Assembly (NCBI GenBank): GCA_018105865.1
Contig: CM030861.1
Span: 6,758,884 to 6,822,883, forward strand
Direction of reading: 5' to 3'
Length of the DNA stretch: 64,000 nucleotides
DNA from: Metaphire vulgaris
Taxonomy: Eukaryota; Annelida; Clitellata; Crassiclitellata; Megascolecidae
Notes under the pieces: generated by a model
What the model saw: the letters and a program-made list of their open reading frames with translations, nothing else
Database searches by the model: none
Told to the model about the DNA's origin: nothing
Program-made: the position numbers and the translations under genes
Shown here: piece by piece, positions 11,350-21,583 of the stretch
Layout of the letters: the number at the start of each line of letters is the position of its first letter
Position numbering within the stretch: the stretch's first letter is position 1

Positions 11350-11859
11350 CAGCGGTTCTCAATCCGTGGTCCGCGGACCAAAAGTGGTCCGCGAGAGGGC
11401 GTCTAGTGGTCCGCGGCTTATTGCGAAAAAAAAAAATTACGGATTTTTTTTGCTTGTCAGCCTTTTTTGATAGGCGATAACGTTTTTTGTCGAGCTTTTT
11501 CGACAGACACTGGTTTCATATTTCTCAGGTGCAGTGGCGTAGTGTGGTCTCGTGCCGCCCATGGCTCCTGGAAAAAATGCCGCCCCAACCTGCTCCTATT
11601 ATAACAGACAAGCAAAAAAACGTCCTCGCCGCTCAATTTGCCTCCCTTTTCAAATGTTGCCGCCCCTACGCTAAAACTCTCGCGACAACCTGACAAGCAA
11701 AAAAGGTCATCGCTGCTCAATTTGCCGCCCCTTCATGCGTGCCGCCCATGGCTCGAGCCATAGTAGCCATTGGTACGCTACGCTACTGCTCAGGTGGTCC
11801 GCGAAAAATTTTTGATACTCAAAAGTGGTCCGCGAGACAAAGGGGTCTGAGAACCACTG
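11350..11859. mobile_element. hAT (Charlie-like) MITE with nested insertion
   Basis: TIRs are CAGCGGTTCTCAATCC and GGTCTGAGAACCACTG, typical of Charlie-type hAT ends. Subterminal GTGGTCCGCG blocks occur on both sides. The flanks ttttagtt and gtttagtt match at 7 of 8. A second complete element (11532-11788) sits inside. Confidence 0.9.
11532..11788. mobile_element. hAT-like MITE nested in 11350-11859
   Basis: TIRs are CAGTGGCGTAGTG and TACGCTACGCTACTG. Perfect 8-bp duplications ctcaggtg lie at 11524-11531 and 11789-11796. It carries two reverse modules (GACAAGCAAAAAA) between TGCCGCCC blocks. Confidence 0.93.
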
Positions 11860-12027
11860 GTTTAGTTGCTTTTAGTGGTAGGCCTATGTAAGGGTGATTT
11901 TCAGGGCTTCTTATGAAATTGAGGTTTGGCCTTTTGGGCTTGAAATTCAATATATAGATTAGGCGTTATGTGTTTAAATAAGTAGGCCTAGTAGTACAAT
12001 CATCTCTCAAAATTTGCAATCGTGCTT

Positions 12028-12375
12028 TTCAGCCTTTGCGGCACATGAGCTTTGGAACTCAATTCCAATATCCCTTCGTTGTAAACCATCAAAGCCAAAT
12101 AACAAACTCTGAGTCACAATTTTTCCTCCCCCTCTTTCATCTCCTCATGTTTTTCTTTCTAAACTAAAATCATTTCTTTTATAAAATCATTTCCTCCATA
12201 GCTGTAGCGTCCTGCCCATTGACAATCCTAAACTAGTTTTGATTAAATGACCCGGCATGAATGACCCACCTTGGCTATAGCTACTTCATTTGAGATTGAT
12301 TCATAGGAATAAGGAGCTACTTCGTGCATCTTTGGAAGCGCTTTAGAAATTAACGAGATTTTTAACTCCCTCTAC
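12028..12375 (+). repeat. L2/CR1-like LINE 3' end
   Basis: The frame reads HELWNSIPISLR ... LSKLKSFLL, matching the WNSLP-IR ... FK-LKT-LF end of L2/CR1-clade reverse transcriptase proteins. The shared 3' UTR follows (GATTAAATGACCCGGCATG, AATAAGGAGCTACTT, GGAAGCGCTTTAGAAAT). Confidence 0.75.
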
Positions 12376-12860
12376 TTAAGTTGTAGAAGGTGAAAGTTAT
12401 GGCGTTGACGCGGACGCGGACTGTAGTCGCTTTGAGTTTTTATGGTTTTAAATCAAAGAAATAGTAAGAAACATTGCGGTGTTCTCTCTCTCGCTCCGTT
12501 GTAAAATCTATCGTAAAGTCCTACGATTTTCAAAGCTGACAGCCTATGTTGGCTCACATTCTCGAATAATTAATAATTAATTTATTAATTATTATAATAT
12601 TGTTAATTCGGTATCACAACATTCTGTGGTAAATTCCCAAGGCATGACTATAGTTAAGTTCCAGAAAATCAAAAATTAGGGAGCAAAATACCAAATACAT
12701 TTTCAGAAATGTATTTCAAATAAAAAATACTTTTACGGCCCCACGACAATCGGCAACAGTGTAAAGAGCTTAATAATCTAATTTCAAATGAAACAAAAAC
12801 AGTTCCTGTCTACAGTGTCTACATTCAACAGTCAACACTAGAGTAAAGGTAGAAGCATAG
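12376..12860. other. unassigned, AT-rich
   Basis: No gene or known repeat end was recognised, apart from an ATTAATTATT palindromic patch near 12570-12600. Confidence 0.4.
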
Positions 12861-12879
12861 ATTGCAGGTTAACGCGTTG

Positions 12880-12990
12880 TGACGTCATTTTATAGGGGAG
12901 GGGTCTGACTTTTTGTGACGAGGGGATGGGACGGGGGTAAAAAAAACTACGAAAATCGCGTGACGTCATTTATGGACGGCGTCTAAGATA
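12880..12990. repeat. Harbinger-like terminus fragment
   Basis: Contains GTGACGTCATTTTATAGGG and GTGACGTCATTTATGGACGG, resembling the CCATTAATTACGTC end of the element at 7091-7507. Confidence 0.4.
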
Positions 12991-13026
12991 ACTGGGTCAT
13001 TGTACAACAGGTTTTATAGAATATAG

Positions 13027-13973
13027 CAGGGTTGCACAACCCGTGGCCCGCGGGCGATTTTTTGTGGCCCGCGGACGTTTCCAGGATTTAAATGGAAAGT
13101 GGCCCCGAAGGCTTTAAAGTGGCCCCGAAGGTTTTCTTGCTTTCATATTAGCGCTACACATTAAACCTTGTTATTATTATTTATTATTATTGTGCCCCTG
13201 CTGTCAGTTCAACAAAGCATTCTAAAATTCGTCCTCTGCTCTCTCACATCCGTGTAACATGGTATGTCATCTCTTCTATAAATAACTTGGATTGATGGCG
13301 ACTTAGACCATTGGAACGAATGGTTTCTTCTGTAGCGCAAATATGATAGCAAGAAAGCCTTCGGGGGCCACTTTAAAGCCTTCGCGACTATTTGGAAGCA
13401 CTTACTTGTGTAAACAAACATTTTCTGTAAGAAATTGAACAAAAATTTTTAAGGTTCAGGTTGAGTGCTCGGCTTTTGAAAGTTGCAACATTAAGTGAAC
13501 AGCCACGAAAAATTAATAAGATTGTTAGACATTCAGTCTCAACAACTCCATTGGGTATAAAAAAAGACGACAGACCTTTGGTTTTTAAATTTTATTAATT
13601 AATAATTGGACATGGTCATAGTATTTTTTGATTAACAAGGCCTTAACCTTTAATTCTACATTTAAATTACAGTACTAATCATCATTTCAATTTCATTTAT
13701 TCCTACTGGATTGATTGCAGGGATATTTTACGCCCCTCTAACACCTCCCCTCCAACGCTCCCCCCAATTTGAGGTCGACTCTCCCCAAATTTGGTAATGT
13801 GACAATGGTATGCATACAAAATGCATAGGCCTACAAATTAGCTCCGGACAAAATATTGCTATTAACGGTTACTGTCAACGTACCACTTCTGCATTATAAA
13901 AAGCGCTTGTGGCCCGCGGAGTCTCGGAACCGAAAAATGTGGCCCTTCGTCCTTAAAAGGTTGTGCACCCCTG
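13027..13973. mobile_element. hAT (Charlie-like) element, 947 bp
   Basis: TIRs are CAGGGTTGCACAACCCGTGG and GGTTGTGCACCCCTG, with GTGGCCCGCGG subterminal repeats. Perfect 8-bp duplications gaatatag are at 13019-13026 and 13974-13981. Internal blocks GTGGCCCCGAAGG repeat in tandem. The minus-strand open frame at 13209-13442 shows no transposase motif I recognise. Confidence 0.92.
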
Positions 13974-14019
13974 GAATATAGACAACAAGAACAAGAGAAG
14001 ACAATGGACTAATACTGTA

Positions 14020-14160
14020 TACATTAGACATGAGACATTTTGCATGCAAGGCTTCTATCTTGTGAAGGTCTACGTAAAGTAGCGTCCATGTTTCTATGGC
14101 ATAAAGCTGCACTGACATTACGAGGGCCTTGTACAGATGAATCTTGAGACTAAGAGAAAT
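14020..14160 (-). pseudogene. LINE reverse transcriptase fragment
   Basis: The minus strand reads LYKALVMSVQLYAIETWTLL followed by DLHKIEALHAKCLM. This matches the LYG-ETWTL ... L-AF---CLR stretch near the C-terminus of non-LTR reverse transcriptases. Only about 45 residues are recognisable. Confidence 0.6.
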
Positions 14161-14997
14161 ACATTGAAATACATTGAGAAATACATTGAGAAATACATAA
14201 AGATTGTAGCCTTATAAAGAATGGTAATTGATTTGTTGATAACGGCATCGTATGCTGTATTTCGTCATACCGATAAGCGCGTAAGAATTCTTACGCGCCA
14301 ATAAAGAAATCTTCGTAAATGCTACACGTAAAATTTTGCCAATAACATCATAAGGCTGTTCCGGCGTCTTCCTTAAGTGTAACGTTCCGGCAACGTACAG
14401 TCGTCGGACCGTTGGATGATTGTAGCCTGGGCATCAGAGTTTTTATGGTGGGCAAGACGCGTTACAGCGAGAGCATGTAAGGCACTCACAACTTAACAAC
14501 TTGTGAGGAAGGTTGAAGCGCTTTTCAGCTGGCGGATATGGTGGAGGGGTTGTCCAGGTACACTGATGTAATGTCCTCGACCTTGGCATCGGAAATGGTA
14601 GGATCCAGAGAGACCTTCATTCAACACGGAAGATTCGACCCGTATGTTATACTCCGTCATTGCCGATGGTGATGTGCGTATAATACGCGTACGGTAAAAG
14701 CTCCGTACGCTGAAAATACGTTGCCTAAAATAAGTGAACTGGAATCTCAAAATTTACCTGAAAACATTTGCTTCCGAGTTAGTTAGTTATCAAGTCAATT
14801 TCTATAGCGCAAAATACACGGAAGAAGTCTTATTCTATAGTATAAATCTAAGGTTACAGATGGTAGCTTGTACTTGTACTCGGAGGCCGCCCTTGTACTG
14901 AGTTTTAGCAAGTATGACCTTGTTACATCCCCAAATCAATGATACCATGCTGTTCCCAAAATCCTCACAGATGACCTGGCAATATAAAGAAATCAAA

Positions 14998-15000
<3 letters not shown>
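14161..15000. other. unassigned, possibly more of the LINE
   Basis: A minus-strand open frame at 14493-14750 has no motif I can name. No other feature was recognised. Confidence 0.3.

Positions 15001-15028
<28 letters not shown>
15001..15028. repeat. (TA)n microsatellite
   Basis: About 14 TA units. The following 15105-15200 stretch is rich in GGCCTTGGCCTCGA-type words. Confidence 0.9.
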
Positions 15029-15032
<4 letters not shown>

Positions 15033-15314
15033 TATATGACCGATGCAAGATATCATCTCTATTTTTAAGTGCAACTGTGATGATATTTAGAAAAATTAAA
15101 GGTCCTTCGGACGAGCACTCAGGCCGTGGCCTTGGCCTCGAGGCGCCTCGAGCCTTAAGGCTCATGGCCTCGGATACAAGTCCTCGGCCTTGGGGCGGCG
15201 CTGATCTCCGTTACCAGGGCCCTCAGCCAGGCGACTGGTGCTGAGAAAGGCTTTATTATGTTGATACAAGGGCCATTGTTCTCATGCAACGCGAACCTAA
15301 ATGGTTATATGGCG

Positions 15315-15577
15315 TCTATTTTACTTTACGGATTAATCCGCTTAGGCTCATTTAGACTGATCGCACTTGGAAAAGAAATCGCCATCTGGCGAAAGAAGGC
15401 AAGCTAAGAGTCGACCTCTAATAAAGGGTGGTCGAAATGCAAGCATTGTGGAAATAATTGAAACTCGAGGAACTTCAAGTGGGTTCAAGAAACATCTGGA
15501 TAGAAAACACGACCTTCTTCTCATCATTTTTAATTTTATTTTCCAACGCTGTTACCACTCTACTAATCCTTCCCGGG
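15315..15577 (-). repeat. SINE with internal BED-finger-like segment
   Basis: Both ends match the SINE at 1-157: GGATTAATCCGC, CGCCATCTGGCGAAAGAAGG and GAGTCGACCT at the left, CCAACGCTGTTACCACTCTA at the right. The middle is replaced by about 122 bp. On the plus strand that segment reads GWSKCKHCG and, one frame over, TRGTSSGFKKHLDRKHD, the C-x2-C ... H-x4-H pattern of a BED zinc finger with a frameshift. Confidence 0.6.
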
Positions 15578-15800
15578 TAGGGGCCCAGCACTTGTTTGGC
15601 CCCAAAATTTCAATAGTTTGACGTTTAATCTATTAGTTTATTATTTTGATTTTATTTGATTTTTTTGTTCAGTTGATTTGTGCTATTCTTTGTTTGTAGG
15701 TACTATATTTTTTATAAACCTCTGCCAGCCTTGTCAACCAATAAAGATTAAATTAGTTTTATTCTGCATTATTTCATGATATGTTTATACAGGGGGCGTC

Positions 15801-15860
15801 ATTTATATATATATATATATATAAATGAATATATAATATAATATATATATATAAATATAA
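15801..15860. repeat. AT-rich microsatellite
   Basis: ATATAT and TATAAATA units. No coding meaning. Confidence 0.85.
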
Positions 15861-16181
15861 AATAAAAATTTATCAATATTTATATAAAAAGGAACATCTA
15901 AAGGCTCATCGCTTGGCCTAGGAGAACCGAAGGGTAGGCCTAGACCTCCTGGCCTTGGCCTCGGACCAGTTTGGCATGGCAAAGGCTGAATGAGGGCGGT
16001 TGCCAGCCTTTCCCTCGCCGCCTTTCCTTCCACTGCAAAAGTCAGCGAAAAAAAATGTCAACTCATTCGCAGCTGAGTCGACTGGGGGCGGTTTGGGGCA
16101 GAAACAACCGAAAAGTTTCTGCCGCGGCCGGGAGTTGAACCTTGGATTGGCAGACCAGTGTAATATATAATATGTAATGCA

Positions 16182-16342
16182 CGCTCTATTATAATGAACA
16201 TACACATAATACTAATAATATATGTATATACACTATATTTGTATGTATATATATATGTATGTATAAACATACATACAAATATAGTGTATATACATATATA
16301 CATATATTATTAGTATTATGTGCATGTTCATAATAATAGAGC
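16182..16342. repeat. long imperfect palindrome
   Basis: GCTCTATTATAATGAACATA at the left pairs with TGTTCATAATAATAGAGC at the right. The intervening arms also pair (ACATAATACTAATAATATAT, ACACTATATTTGTATGTA). Arms are about 65 bp around a short centre near 16255. Confidence 0.85.
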
Positions 16343-16582
16343 GTACATACATAAATACATATTAAATATGTATATAGACAGGCATATATATACCCATAGT
16401 CCCATATATATATAATATATATATAGATGTACATATATAAAGACAAATACAAAATTTTATACATACATACATACATAAACACCTGCATATAAATATACAT
16501 AAATACATATTTATATACATTTATTTATGCATATACACATATATAGATATATACACACATAAACAGATAAACATGTAAATAT

Positions 16583-16979
16583 TAGGGCTGCGGAAATTAA
16601 CGATTAATTATTCGATTAATCGTCAAAGAAAATTAACGATTAATTTAAAATTAACGATTAATTTTTTAATTTTTTTTGGTTAAACTATTAATCTTACTTA
16701 CTGATTTTTTTCAGTTTGGAAGTTGTACAATTGTACACAAAAACAAAAATGGATGCGGTTAGCGATAAATCAAATAAGTATAAGGCCATTTCAGGCCGTT
16801 TGTCTGACCATTTTGGTATCAAATTAGCGTCCGATGGAACAATAATAAATGCGGAAAGTGTCTACTGTTTACGATTTGTGGCCCGAATGCGATGTCACAT
16901 TTAACTAAATTAAAGATTAATTAATCGTTAATTTTTGATTAGTTAACTATTAAAAAAAATTTAATCGTTACCAGGCCTA
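16583..16979 (+). mobile_element. hAT-like element with partial BED-finger ORF
   Basis: TIRs are TAGGGCTGCGG and its partner ending CCAGGCCTA. Perfect 8-bp duplications gtaaatat lie at 16575-16582 and 16980-16987. The subterminal regions repeat ATTAACGATTAAT and ATTAATCG. A 62-codon frame (16716-16904) contains DHFGIKLASDGTI and ESVYCLRFVARMRCH. This resembles the first half of a BED zinc finger, with the second Cys and the His pair lost. It looks like a non-autonomous derivative keeping the transposase N-terminus. Confidence 0.8.
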
Positions 16980-17214
16980 GTAAATATACATATACAAATG
17001 CATATCTATGTATATATATATGCATACACAAATGTATATATACATATACACATACATATATATACATATATGTATAATTGTATATATGTATGTATATATG
17101 AAAATATTATAATATAGGCCTACTAATTATATTATTAAATACTTATTTATATATTTATATATATATGCACTATTTATAAATACTAGAAAGACAGGCATAT
17201 ATATACCCATAGTC

Positions 17215-17455
17215 AGTGCAGAATAATACTAATATCTATCCACGCGCAATGCTCGCGCTTTAACTCGCGGCAACGAATATTCCAGAACGACCAATCAGAA
17301 CGCTCACCCAGCCAACCAATCAGAACGCTTGAAGGTAACCAATGAGAACAACACACAGGCAACCAATGAGAACGCTCAAACAGATAAGCAATCAGAATAT
17401 ACATGAAGGTATCAGACATACAGAGGAAGGATTTTAATATTATACTAGAAAGATG
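17215..17455. repeat. tandem CCAAT-box array, about 24-bp period
   Basis: CCAAT occurs at 17291, 17316, 17339 and 17363, with a degenerate GCAAT at about 17389. Each is embedded in ACCAATSAGAACGCT, so the spacing is 23-25 bp. It is followed by CAGACATACAGA and GATTTTAATATTATA. A second, looser block is at 17560-17850. Whether it acts as a promoter is unknown. Confidence 0.75.
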
Positions 17456-17559
17456 CTCGCTTCGCCGCAGTGCAGGATAATACTAAAACCCAATCATTGA
17501 ATTCATGCTGAACAACGTTTCAATGATGTACATACGCCACCTAGCCAAGCTCTTATTAA

Positions 17560-17850
17560 TAATTAGGCCTGTGCACGTTAAAAATAACTGTGACCAAGAC
17601 GCTGTTTACGTATTTTTTTGTGCACGTTAAAATACTACGCGTTAACGCAATCGCGAACGCCCACCCAACTGACGCTGCAATGACTCGACCAATCCGTGCT
17701 AAACTAGAACAATTGTTACCAATCAGCAACATCGTCTTGAACATCGCCCACTCGCGAGAATGACTAAACAGGCTAAACCGAACGCTCCAATAGTCAACCA
17801 ATCAGAACGCTTGAAGGGTAACAGACATACAGAATAACGATTTTAATATG
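17560..17850. repeat. related CCAAT-rich repeat
   Basis: Shares AACCAATCAGAACGCTTGAAG, ACAGACATACAGA and GATTTTAATAT with the block at 17215-17455, with CCAAT motifs at about 17692, 17718 and 17796. Confidence 0.65.
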
Positions 17851-17854
17851 ATAG

Positions 17855-17855
17855 A

Positions 17856-17901
<46 letters not shown>
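17855..17901. repeat. (TA)n microsatellite
   Basis: More than 20 TA units. Confidence 0.9.
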
Positions 17902-17904
<3 letters not shown>

Positions 17905-18220
17905 ACAATAAGGCTATATATATTATATATATGCTCATTTATATTACGGTTATTATTGGGGACGGTCATAACTGGGGCGGACATGACGGGGGCAGTTATA
18001 GCGGGGGCGGTCATAGCTGGGGCGGCTATAATGTGATACTTAATATTAGACCTTATCGTGAGTGCATGACTGATCAGCTGTTGGAAACACTTGTTTGAAA
18101 TGCAACATTTATGTTGACTAGATTATGTTTTACAACATTCTTTTTTTGCTTTTATAATTTTTGTGATTCGAATTGAAATTGTTTTTGGTTTTTCCTTTCT
18201 GACTTTTTTTGTCTAACAGA

Positions 18221-18345
18221 GGTCGGTCCTTGTAAGTCAGTCCTTGTGGCCTTGTGCTTGGGGGTAGGTCCTCGTCCTTGGGGCTCTGTCTTTGCACTTA
18301 TCCTCGTCCTTGGGGTCGGCCCTTGTTCTTATCCTCATCCTTAGG
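18221..18345. repeat. degenerate GTCCTTG-type tandem repeat
   Basis: Repeated words GTCCTTGGGG, TCCTCGTCCTT and CTTATCCTC. It looks like a short decayed minisatellite. Confidence 0.6.
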
Positions 18346-18359
18346 GGGGAGGGGTCGGT

Positions 18360-18470
18360 CTTGGGTTGGATTCGGTCAGACCTTTTCATATTTATGGTGG
18401 GTTGGGTCAGAAAATAAGTCATGGCTCAAGAAATTGCAATGTATTACGGTGGGTTGGGTTGGGATAGGTC
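18360..18470. repeat. GGGTTGGGTTGG repeat fragment
   Basis: TTCATATTTATGGTGGGTTG and GGTCAGAAAATAA match the interior of the element at 59910-60812. Ends are missing. Confidence 0.6.
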
Positions 18471-18779
18471 AAGTAGCCCTATAGCCTATTGAATTCAGTT
18501 GTGCCACAAGAATGCAATGGCATAGCAGGATTGCAGAATAGGGCATTCCCATTTTTCTGCACAAATGTTTTGACGAACCAAAAGATCATCATCTCAAACG
18601 CTTGGTGTGTTTTCCTTGATGTAATACTATCCTTAAATACCTCCTTACTACTCACTGGTTTTGTGCGAATCTCACGACCTGTCCAGAGCCTAATATGTGC
18701 CGGGCCCCCGACCCTCCCCCCGAGAATTAGAAGGCTCCGACAAGTATAGATCGAATTCAGAAGTTTGTGTGTATACACG

Positions 18780-18964
18780 CATGGGCGTCTGCAGAAATTT
18801 TTCCAGGGGGGTGCAAAACAAGGTCTTGTGACGAAAGAAATGAAAACATTTTCCATGGAGGTGCAAAACAAGGTTTTGTGACGAGAGAAACAAGTAAATT
18901 TACTTTTTTCATAACTCCACAATTTTTTCAGGGGGTGCAATTGCACTCCCTTCGGACGCCCATG
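18780..18964. mobile_element. hAT-like MITE, ATGGGCGTC family
   Basis: TIRs are CATGGGCGTCTGCAG and TTCGGACGCCCATG. Perfect 8-bp duplications tatacacg are at 18772-18779 and 18965-18972. Internal GGTGCAAAACAAGG is repeated twice. Confidence 0.92.
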
Positions 18965-19013
18965 TATACACGGCTGTGACTCCTAATTCTCAGATGCTGG
19001 CTACTCCCCTTAG

Positions 19014-19112
19014 CAGAGATGACCATGGGTCCATTTTTCATAACCCAACCCAACCCAACAAATCTCCAACCCAACCCAATCCATAAAATCTCCAACCCAA
19101 CCCATGCTGTCA
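19014..19112. repeat. end fragment of the GGGTTGG hAT-like family
   Basis: CAGAGATGACCATGGGTCCA followed by CCAACCCAACCC is the reverse complement of the right end of the element at 59910-60812. Confidence 0.6.
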
Positions 19113-20169
19113 TGGATAGGTGATTGTAAGTAAATTCAAGACAATCAAATCAATATAAACTGTTGTTTAATCACATTGTGTCTGAGCCACATAAGGACAG
19201 GGGTTTTCACAGAATTTGCCAAAAATATTTACAGCATTGACCTGTAAATAATAATGAACGATAACAACCAGTCACTCGTTCATAGATCATTGACACAAAA
19301 CAACTTACCAGCACTTCACTCAAGAATACCAACCAAAGACGGTGGTTAACAAACTCAATGCGACAGCCACATCACTAAACCTTATACACCCTCAAGTCTC
19401 ATCTTACACACGCCAATAAAATACTCCACATAAATCAGGAAACTACCAGGTAATCAAAGCATTAGATAACAAATGTTGGCTGTATGGTCATTACATCCTG
19501 TGCTCCAAACTACTCAAAATTCCTCAACTTTAGACTCGATTCAAATGGTCCATGAACGCTATATACAAGCATCCATACCAGACTTTACCAAAATATTGAT
19601 TAAGCTATGGCTTCTTTCTTTCAACACATGCATCCTCTGGGTTTTGTCAAATGCTGTGGACTGAGATAAAACAAAGAAGGATGAGAAAACGCAGCACATG
19701 AAAAGGAATGAGAATCACTGGAACAAGAGTGTTTGATCGAAGAACAACCATCAAAGACAAAGATTAAACTGCACAAAAATAGGTTTTGACAAAATACAAA
19801 AAAAAGACTCCAGAATACTAATGGCCGATTAGATGACATGTAAAACAGCCAAGAGAGTAAAGACCAAAAGAATTTAACACTAACTACAATGAGTCCAAGG
19901 GGTCTGAAAGTGAAACCAGTTTTCAGCCAGTTCCATGAATTACCACAAAAAACTAAATTCTAGTAAAAGACAGGTCTCAAACAGCCGGGTATAAGTCATT
20001 TGTTTTAATAGAAGCTGGGCTTGTAATAGAAGTTTTATGATTATTTCTATGCAAACTATGTCTAAAACTCCAAAGATGGCAGCAAATTGGCTTCAACTTA
20101 ATTTCTATGGTAAAGAGCCATGGATAAATGATGAATCCAGATGGATAGTAAAGTTTTTCCAAGCCCAGA
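19113..20169. other. unassigned, downstream of AP1G1
   Basis: No coding or repeat pattern was recognised. It may contain distal 3' UTR or the downstream intergenic region. Confidence 0.4.
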
Positions 20170-20428
20170 TTCTAGAGCTGGGACAGTGCTGAGCTGTAGT
20201 CACTGAGGCATACAGTGATGCGGGTGGCATACACCATTAACCTAGAGTAGGTTGCCAGCCAAATGTCTAGACCCACACTTTACTTTGCAGTGAACGCTGC
20301 TCCTCAATTTGATGTTATAACCGTCCTCTAGCAAGTAAGGCTGAGTTGACCTTAGGGGCTCCTACGGGAGTTGAACCCTTTCCTTCAGCATGCCTGCCCA
20401 GCGTGTAACCACTTCTGCCATCTTCCCG
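20170..20428 (-). repeat. tRNA-headed SINE, inverted relative to 23340
   Basis: The minus strand starts GGGGCGGGAAGATGGCAG, has a B box GGGTTCAACTCCCGTAGG, then AAGGTCAACTCAGCC and a body (TGGCTGGCAACCTACTC) shared with 23340-23610. Same family as 1-157. Confidence 0.8.
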
Positions 20429-21332
20429 CCCCTGATGGATAGGACCAACAAAACTGACGGCAGTGGAACTGGGATATGGTTGATTATGTATATACTACAA
20501 TGCTATGGTCACAAGTCATCTTTCCAACTAATTCACAATCAGTCAGCAGAGCAGTGCAAGACATTCACGGCATAAACTTTACATCAACTGTTGCCTGAGA
20601 GAACAAATAGAAATCAAAATTCCCATTAGCCCAAACCTGTTTTTGACAACTTCGCCTCAAAGTGCATGTACACAGCATTCCAATCATATCTATATCCTTG
20701 AAACATAACAAATTCTGGGCAGGAATAAAAAAGTATGAGATCTGGGAAACAACCATATTACCTCATTCATGAATAATACAACATGCAACAGTTACATGTG
20801 TCACAAAATAAATTTTGGTATACAAGACACTGTAATATATAATTGTAATCTAGTTCTTCAAGGCCAGTGGTGCAGGTCACACGGTGATCTATCTTGTCAG
20901 TAAGACCACATCTATCAAAATCAAGATATTGAATAACAGCCTTTATATATTAATAAATTTTAACAAGGCAGTATATTAATGCGGCATTTCATCAATGCAC
21001 TTAGTAGTACTGCATTGGTGCACAAACAAGTACCATACCATTCCTTATACAGATAATTAATAAAATGAAAAATGAAATTTGGTGCAAAGTTTGCAAAAGA
21101 GGGGAGATGGTTTCAGAGAATTTTAAGGGGAAGATTGCATAGAAATGCCCGGTGTAATACAGAACATTTGCATCAGAACATAAAGAATGCCACAGCATCC
21201 AGTTGTGAGGAATGAAGCATCTGTATAATTTGTTCAATCACATCAAAGCAACCGTGGTCCAATGTAGAAAAGATTAAAAAGAGGATACAGAAATCTCAAT
21301 GAAATAAGAATCTCCAAGATATTCCAGCAGAG

Positions 21333-21583
21333 CAGGGGTATTCAACTAAATTTCATGAAGAACCACATTTTTTATGCCTGGTGCCCGAGGGCCAGGTGCA
21401 AATATTTTTCAGTTAAAAAAATAGCTCACAAGTAATAGAAAACAGGTAAGTTGAAAACAAGACATTTAGATGCATTTTGCATGTATTAGAAAAAGCTATT
21501 GATTGTTACAGTATCTTTGCGGGCCATTTAACACCTCCTGGCGGGTCAGATATGGCCCGCAGGTTGCCATTTGAATACCCCTG
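21333..21583. mobile_element. hAT-like MITE, GGGGTATTCAA family
   Basis: TIRs are CAGGGGTATTCAACTAAATT and CATTTGAATACCCCTG, with subterminal ATGGCCCGCAGG. The flanks cagcagag and ccgtagag match at 6 of 8. A second copy (28292-28519) lies in an AP1G1 intron. Confidence 0.85.

Noticed and set aside
13209..13442. hAT transposase in the 947-bp element
   Set aside because: No BED finger, catalytic or dimerisation motif. Too short and on a single open frame only.
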